Shown here piece by piece: positions 25,401 through 32,907 of a stretch of DNA of 40,998 nucleotides. Made by a program: the position numbers and the translations under genes. Where the stretch lies: NCBI GenBank assembly GCA_946407725.1, contig CAMJPM010000020.1:1-40998 (forward strand), given 5' to 3'. The notes under the pieces were generated by a model. That model made no database searches. It was given only the letters and a program-made list of their open reading frames with translations, and was not told where the DNA came from. The DNA is from an uncultured Lachnospiraceae bacterium (GTDB lineage Bacteria; Bacillota; Clostridia; Lachnospirales; Lachnospiraceae). Within the stretch, counting starts at the first letter, position 1, and the number at the start of each line of letters is the position of its first letter.

Positions 25401-25467
25401 GCGTCTCCTGCTCCTTCAGGTCATTCTGCTTTTCTTCTTTTTTTAATGTTTCCCTGAAGCCTTCCAT
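22411..25467 (-). CDS. 1018-residue protein of unknown function, candidate effector or system core
   Basis: I do not recognise this family. Residues about 1-130 are charged and low-complexity. About 130-600 is helical and rich in Lys, Glu, Arg and Tyr, with a folded-looking stretch (IERIDRWFIRNYNNGGIVG, then RTKRERLFIYYLIETGA). A coiled coil lies near 570-610. From about 640 to 900 there are four Gly/Ala-rich hydrophobic segments (about 642-665, 681-707, 771-790 and 859-897, the last being GVTVPGIGVVLSAAGAVGGI), spaced like membrane-inserting or pore-forming regions. The C-terminal 120 residues are charged helices. There is no signal peptide, so export, if any, would need a dedicated apparatus. 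GGGAGAT precedes the ATG. It opens the run leading to the YbjN-like and motor genes. Effector, structural component and scaffold all remain possible. Confidence 0.75.
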   Translation of the reverse strand: MEGFRETLKKEEKQNDLKEQETLKERETLLPGLKETNILNSGAGSGLSHLSEVKEIIAARLDSPELSLKEGTVINPSYGGVLEESKAESARMIIKESLDSQRFVPDEGVIIKHPGESIEGDTQKEKKEAVREAFRKYVEMIAAGHIWELLNKEDEEPEKGSVYYTEMRDAVKHVMTLTEKLIIDREKGTEEVSENDLVEAMTRLSETAHIYYDTHRGMRNTQKGKNRKEASTLIRNLTDHFFDDMDIKLNNEGLIPAVKREGYTEKEGKQARSRLSELVKQYGKWKKHFAYNEADERANVKAKADLFAVYERDMDIYRSLYRKNPEKMVPDIAYIIKEARYYKVQNRVLKSFEKSGIVERDPVYDLATKHVDRMDYKKPEEELSPEETDRDLSKEQLMAIERIDRWFIRNYNNGGIVGRPLNIKNHHGEIVLALMSRTKRERLFIYYLIETGARKDPKVFDAYASQTEYKPDIDKLKRQMVASKIKLMSRLVGGYVYMHKLSEALQINRDYKELIKDSARITRMEKEGTDGSELKDPLEIRSLMLKKAYISCKNYKEKAEECSRAKEKERAGLEKQVAEAEKQYKKDFEALLAADDAVGEAESKYGQSGEKGEKSGDRLLNREDDNKGEFKSNLDTYAVAGEKGGEFTAAGINAVVGTAGLLSGRRGSNSWHLSDSSIAKVSKYSHGYTASAISGLGHAMAVMYGIYNLYENGAKMHAGDKAREVAEMLSSGADSYISYRTGVELVGKYARSAGEVKKSRAVEVSGSLKTASFVTSGVGLMIDTYNLTAGVLDCNNANNAAYYLDKKLEKAKSLKDAPENETEEQKEERLKKRKEARYDRDMLKLADLMSGHKVKYSGLQAITNISSMLGVTVPGIGVVLSAAGAVGGIVVSILNAVDMGNIQEAMFDRYFHFDEFMEKVKERMAEKGRKIHDEKEYRNRMRRKLAAAAGYGDMTAAADQISKRYADQVCEKLFSGKEVLEEDEKKGYIELVKAFGLPYDEEKKIPDAKLLARRMSGR

Positions 25468-25486
25468 CAGTTATCTCCCGTCGCCT

Positions 25487-25535
25487 CTGTTCAGAACAGT
25501 TATCTCCTTCAGCATCTACTCAGAACAGTTACCTT
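25487..25535 (-). repeat. Duplicated CAGAACAGTTA element with a perfect palindrome
   Basis: TCAGAACAGTTATCTCCTT at 25491 recurs as TCAGAACAGTTACCTT at 25520, 29 bases away; the second copy includes the stop codon of the acetyltransferase gene. A further partial copy (CAGTTATCTCC) touches the start of the 1018-residue gene. CTGTTC-A-GAACAG (25487-25499) is a perfect 6+1+6 palindrome. This is either a small local duplication that copied an SD-like sequence or an operator-like site. Confidence 0.5.
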
Positions 25536-26419
25536 CTGTATCCTCTTCTGGTCATGATCATTTCCTTATGGGGAAATACATAAACCGCCAGATTTCTGCT
25601 CTTATCCTTCCAGAGTGTGAGTCTCGCCACCACATTCTCCGGCTCCTCCATATAGTTATGGGCGGCAGAGTAATGCAGGAGCTTCTGCATCTCACGGGGA
25701 TCCGTTCCCGGCATCGCATCCAGCATCACCATATCCAGCTTATTGGTCTTAAGCCTCCGGAATAACACCATTGATGAGATCTCATTTTCATTCAATATGA
25801 CAAAGCTTGTATCTTTATCATAGTAATCTCTTTCCACCGAAAGGTTTTTATAATATCTGAAATTTTCGTCCTCCAGCATCTTTTTTATGGCTCTGCGGAA
25901 TTTGACTGCCGGTATTTCCCCGATGGAAACAACACCTTTGGGCATGTTCTGGAATTTCTCCGGATTTATGGCATTTTCACTGTCTGCATATCTGGACTGG
26001 GTTCTGCAGTCCTCCCTTGTGATCTCCATGACCGGAATATCATTTTCCACAAACTCAAATCCCAGGGACTTAAAAAAGTCCTCCGCCAGATCATAACCAA
26101 ATTCAAGAGGGATGTCGCATACCATGACAGTATCGGGAATATCTTCAGTGATCTCCGTCAGTGTCTCCATCAGTTCACCCGCCACTCCCTGTCTTCTGTA
26201 ATCCTCAGCAGTACATATCCACCGGATCTCTATCATCGCAACGCACGTGCCCGAAGCATGAATGCCGTCGCACACTGAAAACACCAGCACTCCCACTGCC
26301 GTCCCGTCCCGCACCGACCCCAGACAGAAGGCCTCCTCCTCTTCCAGATAATCCCGGACTTCCATAGGTATCAGCGGCAAAAAATTATCCGCAAGTTTTT
26401 CGTCGAGTTTTATAACCAT
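25529..26419 (-). CDS. GNAT-family N-acetyltransferase
   Basis: This 296-residue protein carries a GNAT domain at residues about 1-145. Motif A is visible as IRWICTAEDYRRQGVAGELMETL, where RRQGVAG is the acetyl-CoA pyrophosphate-binding loop. An adjacent stretch (EEEEAFCLGSVRDGTAVGVLVF) forms the usual early strands. Residues about 150-296 have no recognisable motif A and may be a degenerate second GNAT fold. The substrate cannot be told from sequence. The start is supported by GGAGGATAT before the ATG, and a TATAAT promoter lies upstream. It precedes the 1018-residue gene by 61 bases on the same strand, so co-transcription is possible, but a role in that system is not shown. Confidence 0.85.
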   Translation of the reverse strand: MVIKLDEKLADNFLPLIPMEVRDYLEEEEAFCLGSVRDGTAVGVLVFSVCDGIHASGTCVAMIEIRWICTAEDYRRQGVAGELMETLTEITEDIPDTVMVCDIPLEFGYDLAEDFFKSLGFEFVENDIPVMEITREDCRTQSRYADSENAINPEKFQNMPKGVVSIGEIPAVKFRRAIKKMLEDENFRYYKNLSVERDYYDKDTSFVILNENEISSMVLFRRLKTNKLDMVMLDAMPGTDPREMQKLLHYSAAHNYMEEPENVVARLTLWKDKSRNLAVYVFPHKEMIMTRRGYRR

Positions 26420-26470
26420 ATATCCTCCGCTTTATAGAGTTTCTTCACGTATGCAATTTACTGCTAAAAC

Positions 26471-26500
26471 ATTATACACTTTAGCCGGGAAAAATGCTAA
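26471..26500 (-). promoter_or_regulatory. Promoter for the acetyltransferase gene and downstream block
   Basis: On the minus strand TTAGCA (26495-26500) and a perfect TATAAT (26471-26476) are separated by 18 bases. The ATG at 26419 lies about 45 bases beyond the expected start. The -35 matches consensus at 4 of 6 positions. It is divergent from the promoter at 26507-26535, with the two -35 elements only 6 bases apart, so they may compete or share a regulator. Confidence 0.6.
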
Positions 26501-26506
26501 TTCGAT

Positions 26507-26535
26507 TTGATATAGTAAAAATAATGTATTATAAT
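26507..26535 (+). promoter_or_regulatory. Strong promoter for the DUF308/UbiB-like operon
   Basis: TTGATA (26507-26512) and TATAAT (26530-26535) are separated by exactly 17 bases, close to the ideal housekeeping promoter. The first coding ATG at 26587 follows about 45 bases after the predicted start, with TAGGAGG as ribosome binding site. Confidence 0.85.
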
Positions 26536-26586
26536 GTGTTCGCTTCTGTGTCTGGAATTAAGGAGCTGTAAATTAGGAGGTTTTAT

Positions 26587-27135
26587 ATGATTTTCGAAGG
26601 ATTGAACAATTTGAGACGGAGCGCCGTGATGAACGCCATCATACTGATGGCCTTCGGTGTGCTGCTTCTGATGCTGCCGGAGAATTATCTTCCCACCCTT
26701 ATTTTTGCGGGAGGATAGGTGATGATCATTATAGCCATAGGAATGGTCTTTGATTTTTTAAGCAGCAATAAAGCGCTTATCCATTTCATTTTTCTGACGT
26801 GGGCCATTGCCCTGGGAATAGGTGGGATCGCCGTTCTGATATTTCAGGATGACGTGATCTTTGTTCTGGGATTCTTTTTAGGGCTGTTCCTGCTTCTGGA
26901 AAGCCTTCACGGGATCTTTCATTCCTATGTATACGCCAGGCGCTCGGGGATAAAGGGGTGGTGGATGTTAATTCCCCTTTATGTGGTCCAGATAGTATTC
27001 GGGGTATTTATCATGATAAATCCATGGTGGAGAGATCCCGGGGATTTCAAACAGATCATAGGATATGCAATAGTTTTTGCCTCTATCGTAAGTGCCCTGA
27101 AGCTTATATGGGTCTGGCCGCTTAAAAATGCATAA
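26587..27135 (+). pseudogene. DUF308/HdeD-like membrane protein split by an in-frame TAG
   Basis: From the ATG at 26587 (SD TAGGAGG) the frame encodes 43 residues (MIFEGLNNLRRSAVMNAIIL at the start) and then meets TAG at 26716-26718. The same frame continues at once with GTG-ATG and 138 residues ending SALKLIWVWPLKNA, stop at 27133-27135. Read through the stop, the product is about 182 residues with roughly six short hydrophobic helices and the shape of a small DUF308/HdeD-type membrane protein. The expected second helix spans the stop. A GGAGG directly before the GTG (26719) or ATG (26722) could restart translation, so two polypeptides may be made. I call it a probable nonsense-mutated gene; sequencing error or a genuinely split gene are alternatives. 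Confidence 0.7.
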
Positions 27136-27145
27136 GGAGAATACA

Positions 27146-28890
27146 ATGGGCAGCAATAAAGATAACGAAAATATACAGGAAAGCAAGCTGAAGGACATAA
27201 TCAGGGAACAGCTTGAAAACGAAGAACAGGTAATTGAAGTAAAACCCGAAAAGAAAAAATTCAGGAAATTGAATGAACTGCTCTCAAAAGAGCAGGTTAT
27301 GATGGATGTGAAAAAGAAGACCCGAAGCGCAGAGATCATGGGCATCTTCGCAAGGCATAATTTCTACGCAGCGGTTTTACTCCCGAGGAACTGCGCACAA
27401 CACTGGAGGATTTGGGTCCCACCTATGTGAAGATAGGCCAGATCATGTCCAGCCGTACAGATCTCCTTCCCGAGAGCTACTGCGCGGAGCTTGTAAAGCT
27501 CAGGCAGAATGTGCAGCCCCTGGATCCCGAGGTGGCAAAGGCCGTGATCGAGCAGGAGACAGGAAAGAAGATAGATGATATCTATGAGGAGTTCAGGGAT
27601 AAGCCCCTGGGATCCGCTTCCATAGGCCAGGTTCATTACGGCGTGCTGAAGGATGGCACCCGTGTTGTAACAAAGGTACAGCGTCCCTTTATCGCAGAAA
27701 TGACGGATCAGGACTTCGAGCTCTTAAAAAAGCTTGGAAGCATTGTCAATGTGGTGGTGGAAGGCGATGACAGCGGAAGCATGATAGATCTCCTTTCCGT
27801 TGTTGAAGAGCTGGAAAAGGTCACAAAGGAAGAGCTGGATTTCACCAATGAAGCCCGTTATACCAGGGAATTCAGGGAAAAATGCATAGAAGATGAAAAT
27901 GAGGTATCCTGTCCCACCATAATAGACGAACTGTCCACGGAAAGAATACTCACCATGACCTATGTGGACGGCTATTCCATTTCACATAAGGAGCGGATAA
28001 TCGAGGACGGATATGCTCTCACCGATGTGGGAGAGAAGATAGTAAAGAGCTTTGTGCATCAGGTGCTGGATGTGGGTATGTTCCACGCCGATCCCCATCA
28101 GGGAAACATCATGTTTTCCGAAGGAAAGCCCTACTGGATAGATTTCGGAATGATAGGGACCATAAGCGAATCCAATATCAATCTGATCTCCTCCATAGTG
28201 CTGGGAGTGATACAGGGAGATGCGGACTCCCTGGCATCGGCGGCCATGTCTGTGGGCACAGCATCGGCCAAAACCGACAAGGGAAAGCTGATGCAGGATC
28301 TGGACGGCTTTCTGGAAAAATACATGACGGGAACCAGCATAGCGGATGTGAATATTGATGACATGATGACAAGCTTTGCTGACCTGACACAGAGGAACTA
28401 TATTACCCTGCCTTCCGAATTTACCATGCTGCTCCGCGCCCTTATCATGATCGAGGGCGTCATCGAGGAATTATGTCCGGAGCTCAATCTGTTTGAGATA
28501 CTTTCAAATAAGTTCATGGAAAGGGCAAAGAAAAACTTTGACCTGAAGCAGAGCCTTCTGGAAGCGGGCACGGAAGCCCTGTCCTTAGGAAAGAAGGCAG
28601 CAAAGATACCCGCCCTCTGCGCAGATGCCCTGAAGGATATAGTAAAGGGCAACATGAAGATCAATCTGGAATTCACGGGGTACGAAGCCCTTGTGGATGC
28701 ATTGAACATAATGGTAAAGAATATCATCCTGGCGGTATTTGCCTGTGTGATATTCTTTGGCTCCTGTGTCCTGTGCATGTCGGATGTAGGGCCCAAGGTA
28801 GGTGAGAATATGCCGCTTTTATCAGGGGCAGGTTTCCTGTTCTCCATTGCGCTTGGTATATATTCCATTAAACAGATGAACAAAAAGTAA
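27146..28890 (+). pseudogene. AarF/ABC1/UbiB-family kinase-like protein with a frameshift
   Basis: Translation begins at the ATG at 27146 (AAGGAG upstream) and encodes a normal N-terminus up to IFARHNFYA near 27370. The family sequence then continues in another frame from 27373 (GFTPEELRTTLEDLGPTYVK), so one base is missing, or two are extra, around 27371-27372. Downstream the domain is intact: KIGQ near the start (family KxGQ motif), Ala-rich loop GSASIGQVH, Lys in VVTKVQRP, EELDFTNEA, HADPHQGNIMF and the metal-binding WIDFGMIG. Two C-terminal membrane helices (about the last 60 residues) are typical. Bacterial members act in membrane lipid or quinone homeostasis with ATPase-like activity. 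As written, the downstream frame could start only at an internal codon, losing the KxGQ extension, so function is doubtful unless this is a sequence error. Confidence 0.8.
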
Positions 28891-28901
28891 GGATCTGTCC
28901 T

Positions 28902-30509
28902 GTGACAGCTCCTTACTTTACCGGAGAAAGGCCTGGTGCCGGGTACAAAAAAATGGGAAATAATGCTGAAAAAACAGAAAAAGTTGAAAATGGCGTAAAA
29001 AGGGCGGTATTTGCCATCCTGGCGATCCTTCTCGAGATCGTTCTGATCTACATTTTATACTTCAAAATAGAAAGCAGGTATTCCTGGGTATCATTAGTGA
29101 TCACGCTGCTGGCGGTGGTGATCGTCCTGTATATATACGGAAAGCATGAAACAGCTTCCATAAAAATGCCCTGGCTCATTCTGATATCCGCCTTTCCCAT
29201 CCTGGGTGTGTTTCTGTATCTGGTACTGGGCTTAAACAGGGGCACGAAGAAGATGGTGAACCGCTATGAGGAGCTGGACAAAATACTTCTCCCCCTGCTG
29301 CCGGAAAATGACGAGGTGCTGGAGAAGATAGTATCAAAGGATCCCGGGACCGGAGGACAGTTCAGGTATATAAGGAATTATTCCGGTTATCCCGTTTACA
29401 ATAATACCGATGTCTTATTTTATGCCGACGGAGCGGATGGGTTTAATGCCCAGCTTGAGGAATTAAAAACGGCTGAACGCTTTATTTTCATGGAATACCA
29501 CGCCATAGAGGACAGCACTTCATTTAAGCCCCTTCATCAGATACTTAAGGAAAAGGCCGCCCAGGGCGTGGATGTCAGGCTTTTCTATGACTATGTGGGA
29601 AGCATGGGCTTCATCGGAAATTCCTTTATAAAGAAGATGGAGGCAGACGGTATAAAGTGCCGGGTATTCAACCCCATGAACCCGGTACTGAATTTCTTCA
29701 TTAATAACCGGGATCACCGGAAAATCACCGTAATAGACGGACGTGTGGGATTTACCGGGGGCTATAATATCGCGGATGAGTACTTTCATGTGACAGAGCC
29801 CTACGGTCACTGGCTGGATACCGGTTTAAGGCTTGAAGGAGACGCTGTAAAGAGTCTTACTGTCACCTTCCTTGAAAACTGGAACTCCATCAGGGATGAC
29901 GACAGGGATGACACTGATTATCAGTCCCTTATTAAGGATGCTCCCTATGAATCCAAAGAAAAGGGCTTTATCCAGCCCTATGCGGACAGTCCCCTGGATG
30001 AGGAGCATGTGGGTGAGAACGTATATATCAACGTGCTCCGGAACGCAAAGAAATACGCATGGTTTGTCACACCCTATCTCATCATAACGGAAGAAATGAG
30101 CTCGGCATTTGTGATGGCCGCAAAGAGCGGTGTGGATGTGAGGATAATAACTCCCGGAATACCGGATAAAAAGATGGTAAATGCCCTGACGAAGTCATAT
30201 TACTCAGGGCTTTTGCAGAACGGTGTGAGGATATTCGAGTATACACCGGGCTTCTGCCATGCGAAGCAGTGCGTATCCGATGATACTGTAGCCACCTGCG
30301 GCACCATAAACCTGGATTTCAGGAGCCTTTATCATCACTTTGAAAACGGGGTGCTGATGCATGACTGTAAGGCAGTAGGCGACATCCGGGCAATGTTTGA
30401 GGAGACCTTCACCAAATGTGAAGAAATTACGGAGGAATACCGTGTCCGCAGAACAAAGACGCGCCGACTGATCCAGATGATCTTAAGATTATTCGCACCT
30501 TTAATGTAG
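28902..30509 (+). CDS. cls: Cardiolipin synthase
   Basis: The protein has 535 residues from a GTG at 28902 (AAGGAT upstream); an ATG at 28953 is an alternative but lacks a well-placed SD. Three N-terminal membrane helices (about 30-120) precede two phospholipase D-type domains. The first HKD motif is HRKITVIDGRVGFTGGYN; the second is HAKQCVSDD followed by GTINLDFRSL. The enzyme joins two phosphatidylglycerol molecules into cardiolipin and glycerol at the membrane. It lies 11 bases after the UbiB-like gene and 14 bases before a YjdF-like membrane protein gene, so it is part of the membrane-lipid operon started at 26507. Length and motif order fit bacterial Cls. Confidence 0.93.
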   Translation: MTAPYFTGERPGAGYKKMGNNAEKTEKVENGVKRAVFAILAILLEIVLIYILYFKIESRYSWVSLVITLLAVVIVLYIYGKHETASIKMPWLILISAFPILGVFLYLVLGLNRGTKKMVNRYEELDKILLPLLPENDEVLEKIVSKDPGTGGQFRYIRNYSGYPVYNNTDVLFYADGADGFNAQLEELKTAERFIFMEYHAIEDSTSFKPLHQILKEKAAQGVDVRLFYDYVGSMGFIGNSFIKKMEADGIKCRVFNPMNPVLNFFINNRDHRKITVIDGRVGFTGGYNIADEYFHVTEPYGHWLDTGLRLEGDAVKSLTVTFLENWNSIRDDDRDDTDYQSLIKDAPYESKEKGFIQPYADSPLDEEHVGENVYINVLRNAKKYAWFVTPYLIITEEMSSAFVMAAKSGVDVRIITPGIPDKKMVNALTKSYYSGLLQNGVRIFEYTPGFCHAKQCVSDDTVATCGTINLDFRSLYHHFENGVLMHDCKAVGDIRAMFEETFTKCEEITEEYRVRRTKTRRLIQMILRLFAPLM

Positions 30510-30523
30510 GAGGAAAAGCTAAA

Positions 30524-31315
30524 ATGAGACTCAGGGATTACAGAAAACAGCTTATAGATTCATACAGGGAAAACCACAAGACCTTTATCTTTTATACCAT
30601 ACTAAGGATCATGGTGGTCTTAACCTTTATCAGGTGTATACTTACCGGAAATTACCAGAATGCCATGCTTTGTATTCTCTCTCTTTTACTGTTTTTTGTC
30701 CCGGCCATTCTGCAGGACAAGATGAAGCTCACTATCCCCCCTGTATTCCAGGTGATCATATTCAGCTTTATCTTTGCTGCGGAGATACTGGGAGAGGTAA
30801 ACCATTATTATGTGAGGATACACGGCTGGGACACCATGCTGCATACCATGAACGGTTTTTTATGTGCAGCCATCGGATTTTCCCTTATCTACCTCTTAAA
30901 CAGGGGAAGTGACAATTTCAATCTGTCCCCCTTCTATCTGACGCTGGTGGCGTTCTGTTTTTCCATGACTGTGGGTGTGGTGTGGGAATTCTTTGAATTT
31001 ACCATGGACCAGCTCTTCTTCCTCGACATGCAGAAGGATTTCATAGTTCAGGAATTCGGATCCGTAACTCTGGATCCCGCAAATATGGGTACTCCCATAG
31101 ATGTGGCAGGGATCACAGAGACCATAATACATACTGCGTCCGGGGAAACCTATACAGTAAGCGGCGGTTATCTGGATATAGGCATACTGGATACCATGAA
31201 GGATCTGCTGGTAAACCTTTTAGGTGCAGTAGTATTCTCCGTTATAGGCTATTCCACCCTTAAGTATTCCAAGACATCAAAGGTGGCGGAAAACCTTATG
31301 ATAAAGCCCAAATAA
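30524..31315 (+). CDS. YjdF/DUF2238-like multi-pass membrane protein
   Basis: This 263-residue protein has about seven hydrophobic segments. The central GWDTMLHTMNGFLCAAIGF and the later VVWEFFEFTMDQLF resemble the conserved helices of the YjdF (DUF2238) family, whose biochemical role is not known. A loop of about 70 residues (LDPANMGTPIDVAGITETII) precedes the last helix. TAGGAGG lies 9 bases before the ATG. It is the last gene of the plus-strand operon and meets the amidohydrolase gene tail to tail after 20 bases, with no clear terminator between them. Confidence 0.8.
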   Translation: MRLRDYRKQLIDSYRENHKTFIFYTILRIMVVLTFIRCILTGNYQNAMLCILSLLLFFVPAILQDKMKLTIPPVFQVIIFSFIFAAEILGEVNHYYVRIHGWDTMLHTMNGFLCAAIGFSLIYLLNRGSDNFNLSPFYLTLVAFCFSMTVGVVWEFFEFTMDQLFFLDMQKDFIVQEFGSVTLDPANMGTPIDVAGITETIIHTASGETYTVSGGYLDIGILDTMKDLLVNLLGAVVFSVIGYSTLKYSKTSKVAENLMIKPK

Positions 31316-31335
31316 GAAATGAGGACGAGAGGCAT

Positions 31336-32904
31336 CTAAAACACCTGTTTCCCTGCAAAATAAGTGTTTAACACCTTTGTATCGGGAAGCTCCTCTATGG
31401 GACAATTCATGATATCCCTGTCCAGGATCACAAAATCGGCGGATTTTCCTGCTTCAATGCTGCCGGCTATGTCCCCGGTGCAAAGCTGCGCTGCCCCGTT
31501 TATGGTATAGGCTTCAAGACAGGACATCCTGTCAGGCGCACAGTCACCATTTAGCAGGGCATCCCGGATCCCGGCAAAGGCATTTGAGGTACTGTCATCC
31601 GGCAGGCTGTCACTTCCAAAGGCGACGGGTACGCCGTTTTTCATTACGGTGCCAATGGGAAACTCCCTTAAAGAGCGCTCTTTCCCCAGAGCCTTCTGTG
31701 TAAACTCGTCCAGCGTGGTCCAGTGGGGAGTGGTCTGGAAAAAGATGTCCCCGGCCTCTGTAAGCCGTTCTATATCACTGCTGCGGTAGAGCTGGTTATG
31801 GGCTATGGTCTTTGTACCCTTCATATCCTTTAAGGGACAGAGGGCATCCAGGGCGTTGCTTACTGCCCTGTCACCGATAGCGTGTATATGCACGGAGAAA
31901 CCTTTTGCTGCGGCATCTGCCGCGGCTTTTTTCATGATTTCCGCCGGAAGGAGCTCGCTGCCGTAATTATTAAGCTCATCAGCGTAGGGTTCAAAAAGCA
32001 GGGCAGAGTGTTCCTCCACAGTGCCGTCGGATATAAGCTTTAAGGTATCCGGATGGAAATTCTCTGAGGTGTATTTCTTCATGTCCTCCATACACTGCAG
32101 GGTCTCATCAAAGGGCAGGTAGTCCTCGCCGTGGTAGCAGAAGCTGGCGGAAATACGCATGGTAAGAGCGCCTTTTTCATCAAGGATGCGAAGCGCTTCA
32201 AAGTGGGAAAAATCAGGATTGTCCGCGGACATGGCCTCAAATACTCCGGTATACCCCAGGGAAGCGTATTTTTTAAGGATACGTGAAAGGATCTTCCCTG
32301 TATCTGCTGCAGAATTTGCTTCGTCATATAAACTCCGGCATTTCAGCATGGCGGGGATCTCTATCACCAGTCCCGTGGGATTTCCCCCGCTGTCCCTTAC
32401 GAAATAGCTGTTATTATCCACATTCTCCGTATCCCGGCGGATCCCGATACGTTCCATGGCACAGCTGTTAAGTAACAGCGCATGTCCGTCACAGCTGAAA
32501 ACCTGCACCGGTCTGTCATTTATTGCACAATCGATATCCGCGGCGGAAAAAGAGCCCTTTGTGAGGTCTATGCCCACAGCGGTGATCATATCCCTGTAGG
32601 GATCGGCGCTCCGGTTAACTTCATCAAGAAGCACTTTTCCCAGCTCACCGGGAAGTGTATCCTCGTCCACATGGATGGTATCCAGGGCTTCCTTTGTGAT
32701 CATGGCAAACATATGACAGTGGGAATCAATAAGTCCCGGTATCACACATTTTCCCTTAAGATCTGTTTTATCCTCATATCCCGACACATCCTCATTGCTG
32801 CCGACAAAGGAAAACTTCCCGTCACGGACCACAAAGGCCTGTGCTGTCGGCGCAGATCTGTCCGCTGTATACACAATCCCGTTATAATATGCCTTTCCTT
32901 CCAT
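31336..32904 (-). CDS. YtcJ-like metal-dependent amidohydrolase
   Basis: This 522-residue protein has the YtcJ-like (amidohydrolase family 3) layout: an N-terminal composite beta domain, then VIPGLIDSHCHMF with the HxH metal ligands, VHIHAIGDRAVSNAL with a further His, IAHNQL, and VAFGSDSLPDDSTSNAF with the catalytic Asp. The C-terminus (IEAGKSADFVILDRDIM) is the usual closing strand pair. There is no signal peptide, so it acts in the cytoplasm, probably hydrolysing an amide, cyclic amide or formyl group of an unknown small molecule. It starts 3 bases after the two-receiver gene and is therefore the third gene of the hybrid-kinase operon. That pairing is odd and may mean that its substrate or product is the signal. 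Confidence 0.9.
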   Translation of the reverse strand: MEGKAYYNGIVYTADRSAPTAQAFVVRDGKFSFVGSNEDVSGYEDKTDLKGKCVIPGLIDSHCHMFAMITKEALDTIHVDEDTLPGELGKVLLDEVNRSADPYRDMITAVGIDLTKGSFSAADIDCAINDRPVQVFSCDGHALLLNSCAMERIGIRRDTENVDNNSYFVRDSGGNPTGLVIEIPAMLKCRSLYDEANSAADTGKILSRILKKYASLGYTGVFEAMSADNPDFSHFEALRILDEKGALTMRISASFCYHGEDYLPFDETLQCMEDMKKYTSENFHPDTLKLISDGTVEEHSALLFEPYADELNNYGSELLPAEIMKKAAADAAAKGFSVHIHAIGDRAVSNALDALCPLKDMKGTKTIAHNQLYRSSDIERLTEAGDIFFQTTPHWTTLDEFTQKALGKERSLREFPIGTVMKNGVPVAFGSDSLPDDSTSNAFAGIRDALLNGDCAPDRMSCLEAYTINGAAQLCTGDIAGSIEAGKSADFVILDRDIMNCPIEELPDTKVLNTYFAGKQVF

Positions 32905-32907
32905 AGA

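Larger units (their letters stand above)
26420..26586. other. Divergent intergenic region
   Basis: This 167-base AT-rich gap is the longest noncoding stretch in the window. It holds the two divergent promoters (26471-26500 minus, 26507-26535 plus) and the two ribosome binding sites. I see no terminator, small RNA or riboswitch-like fold in it. Confidence 0.7.
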
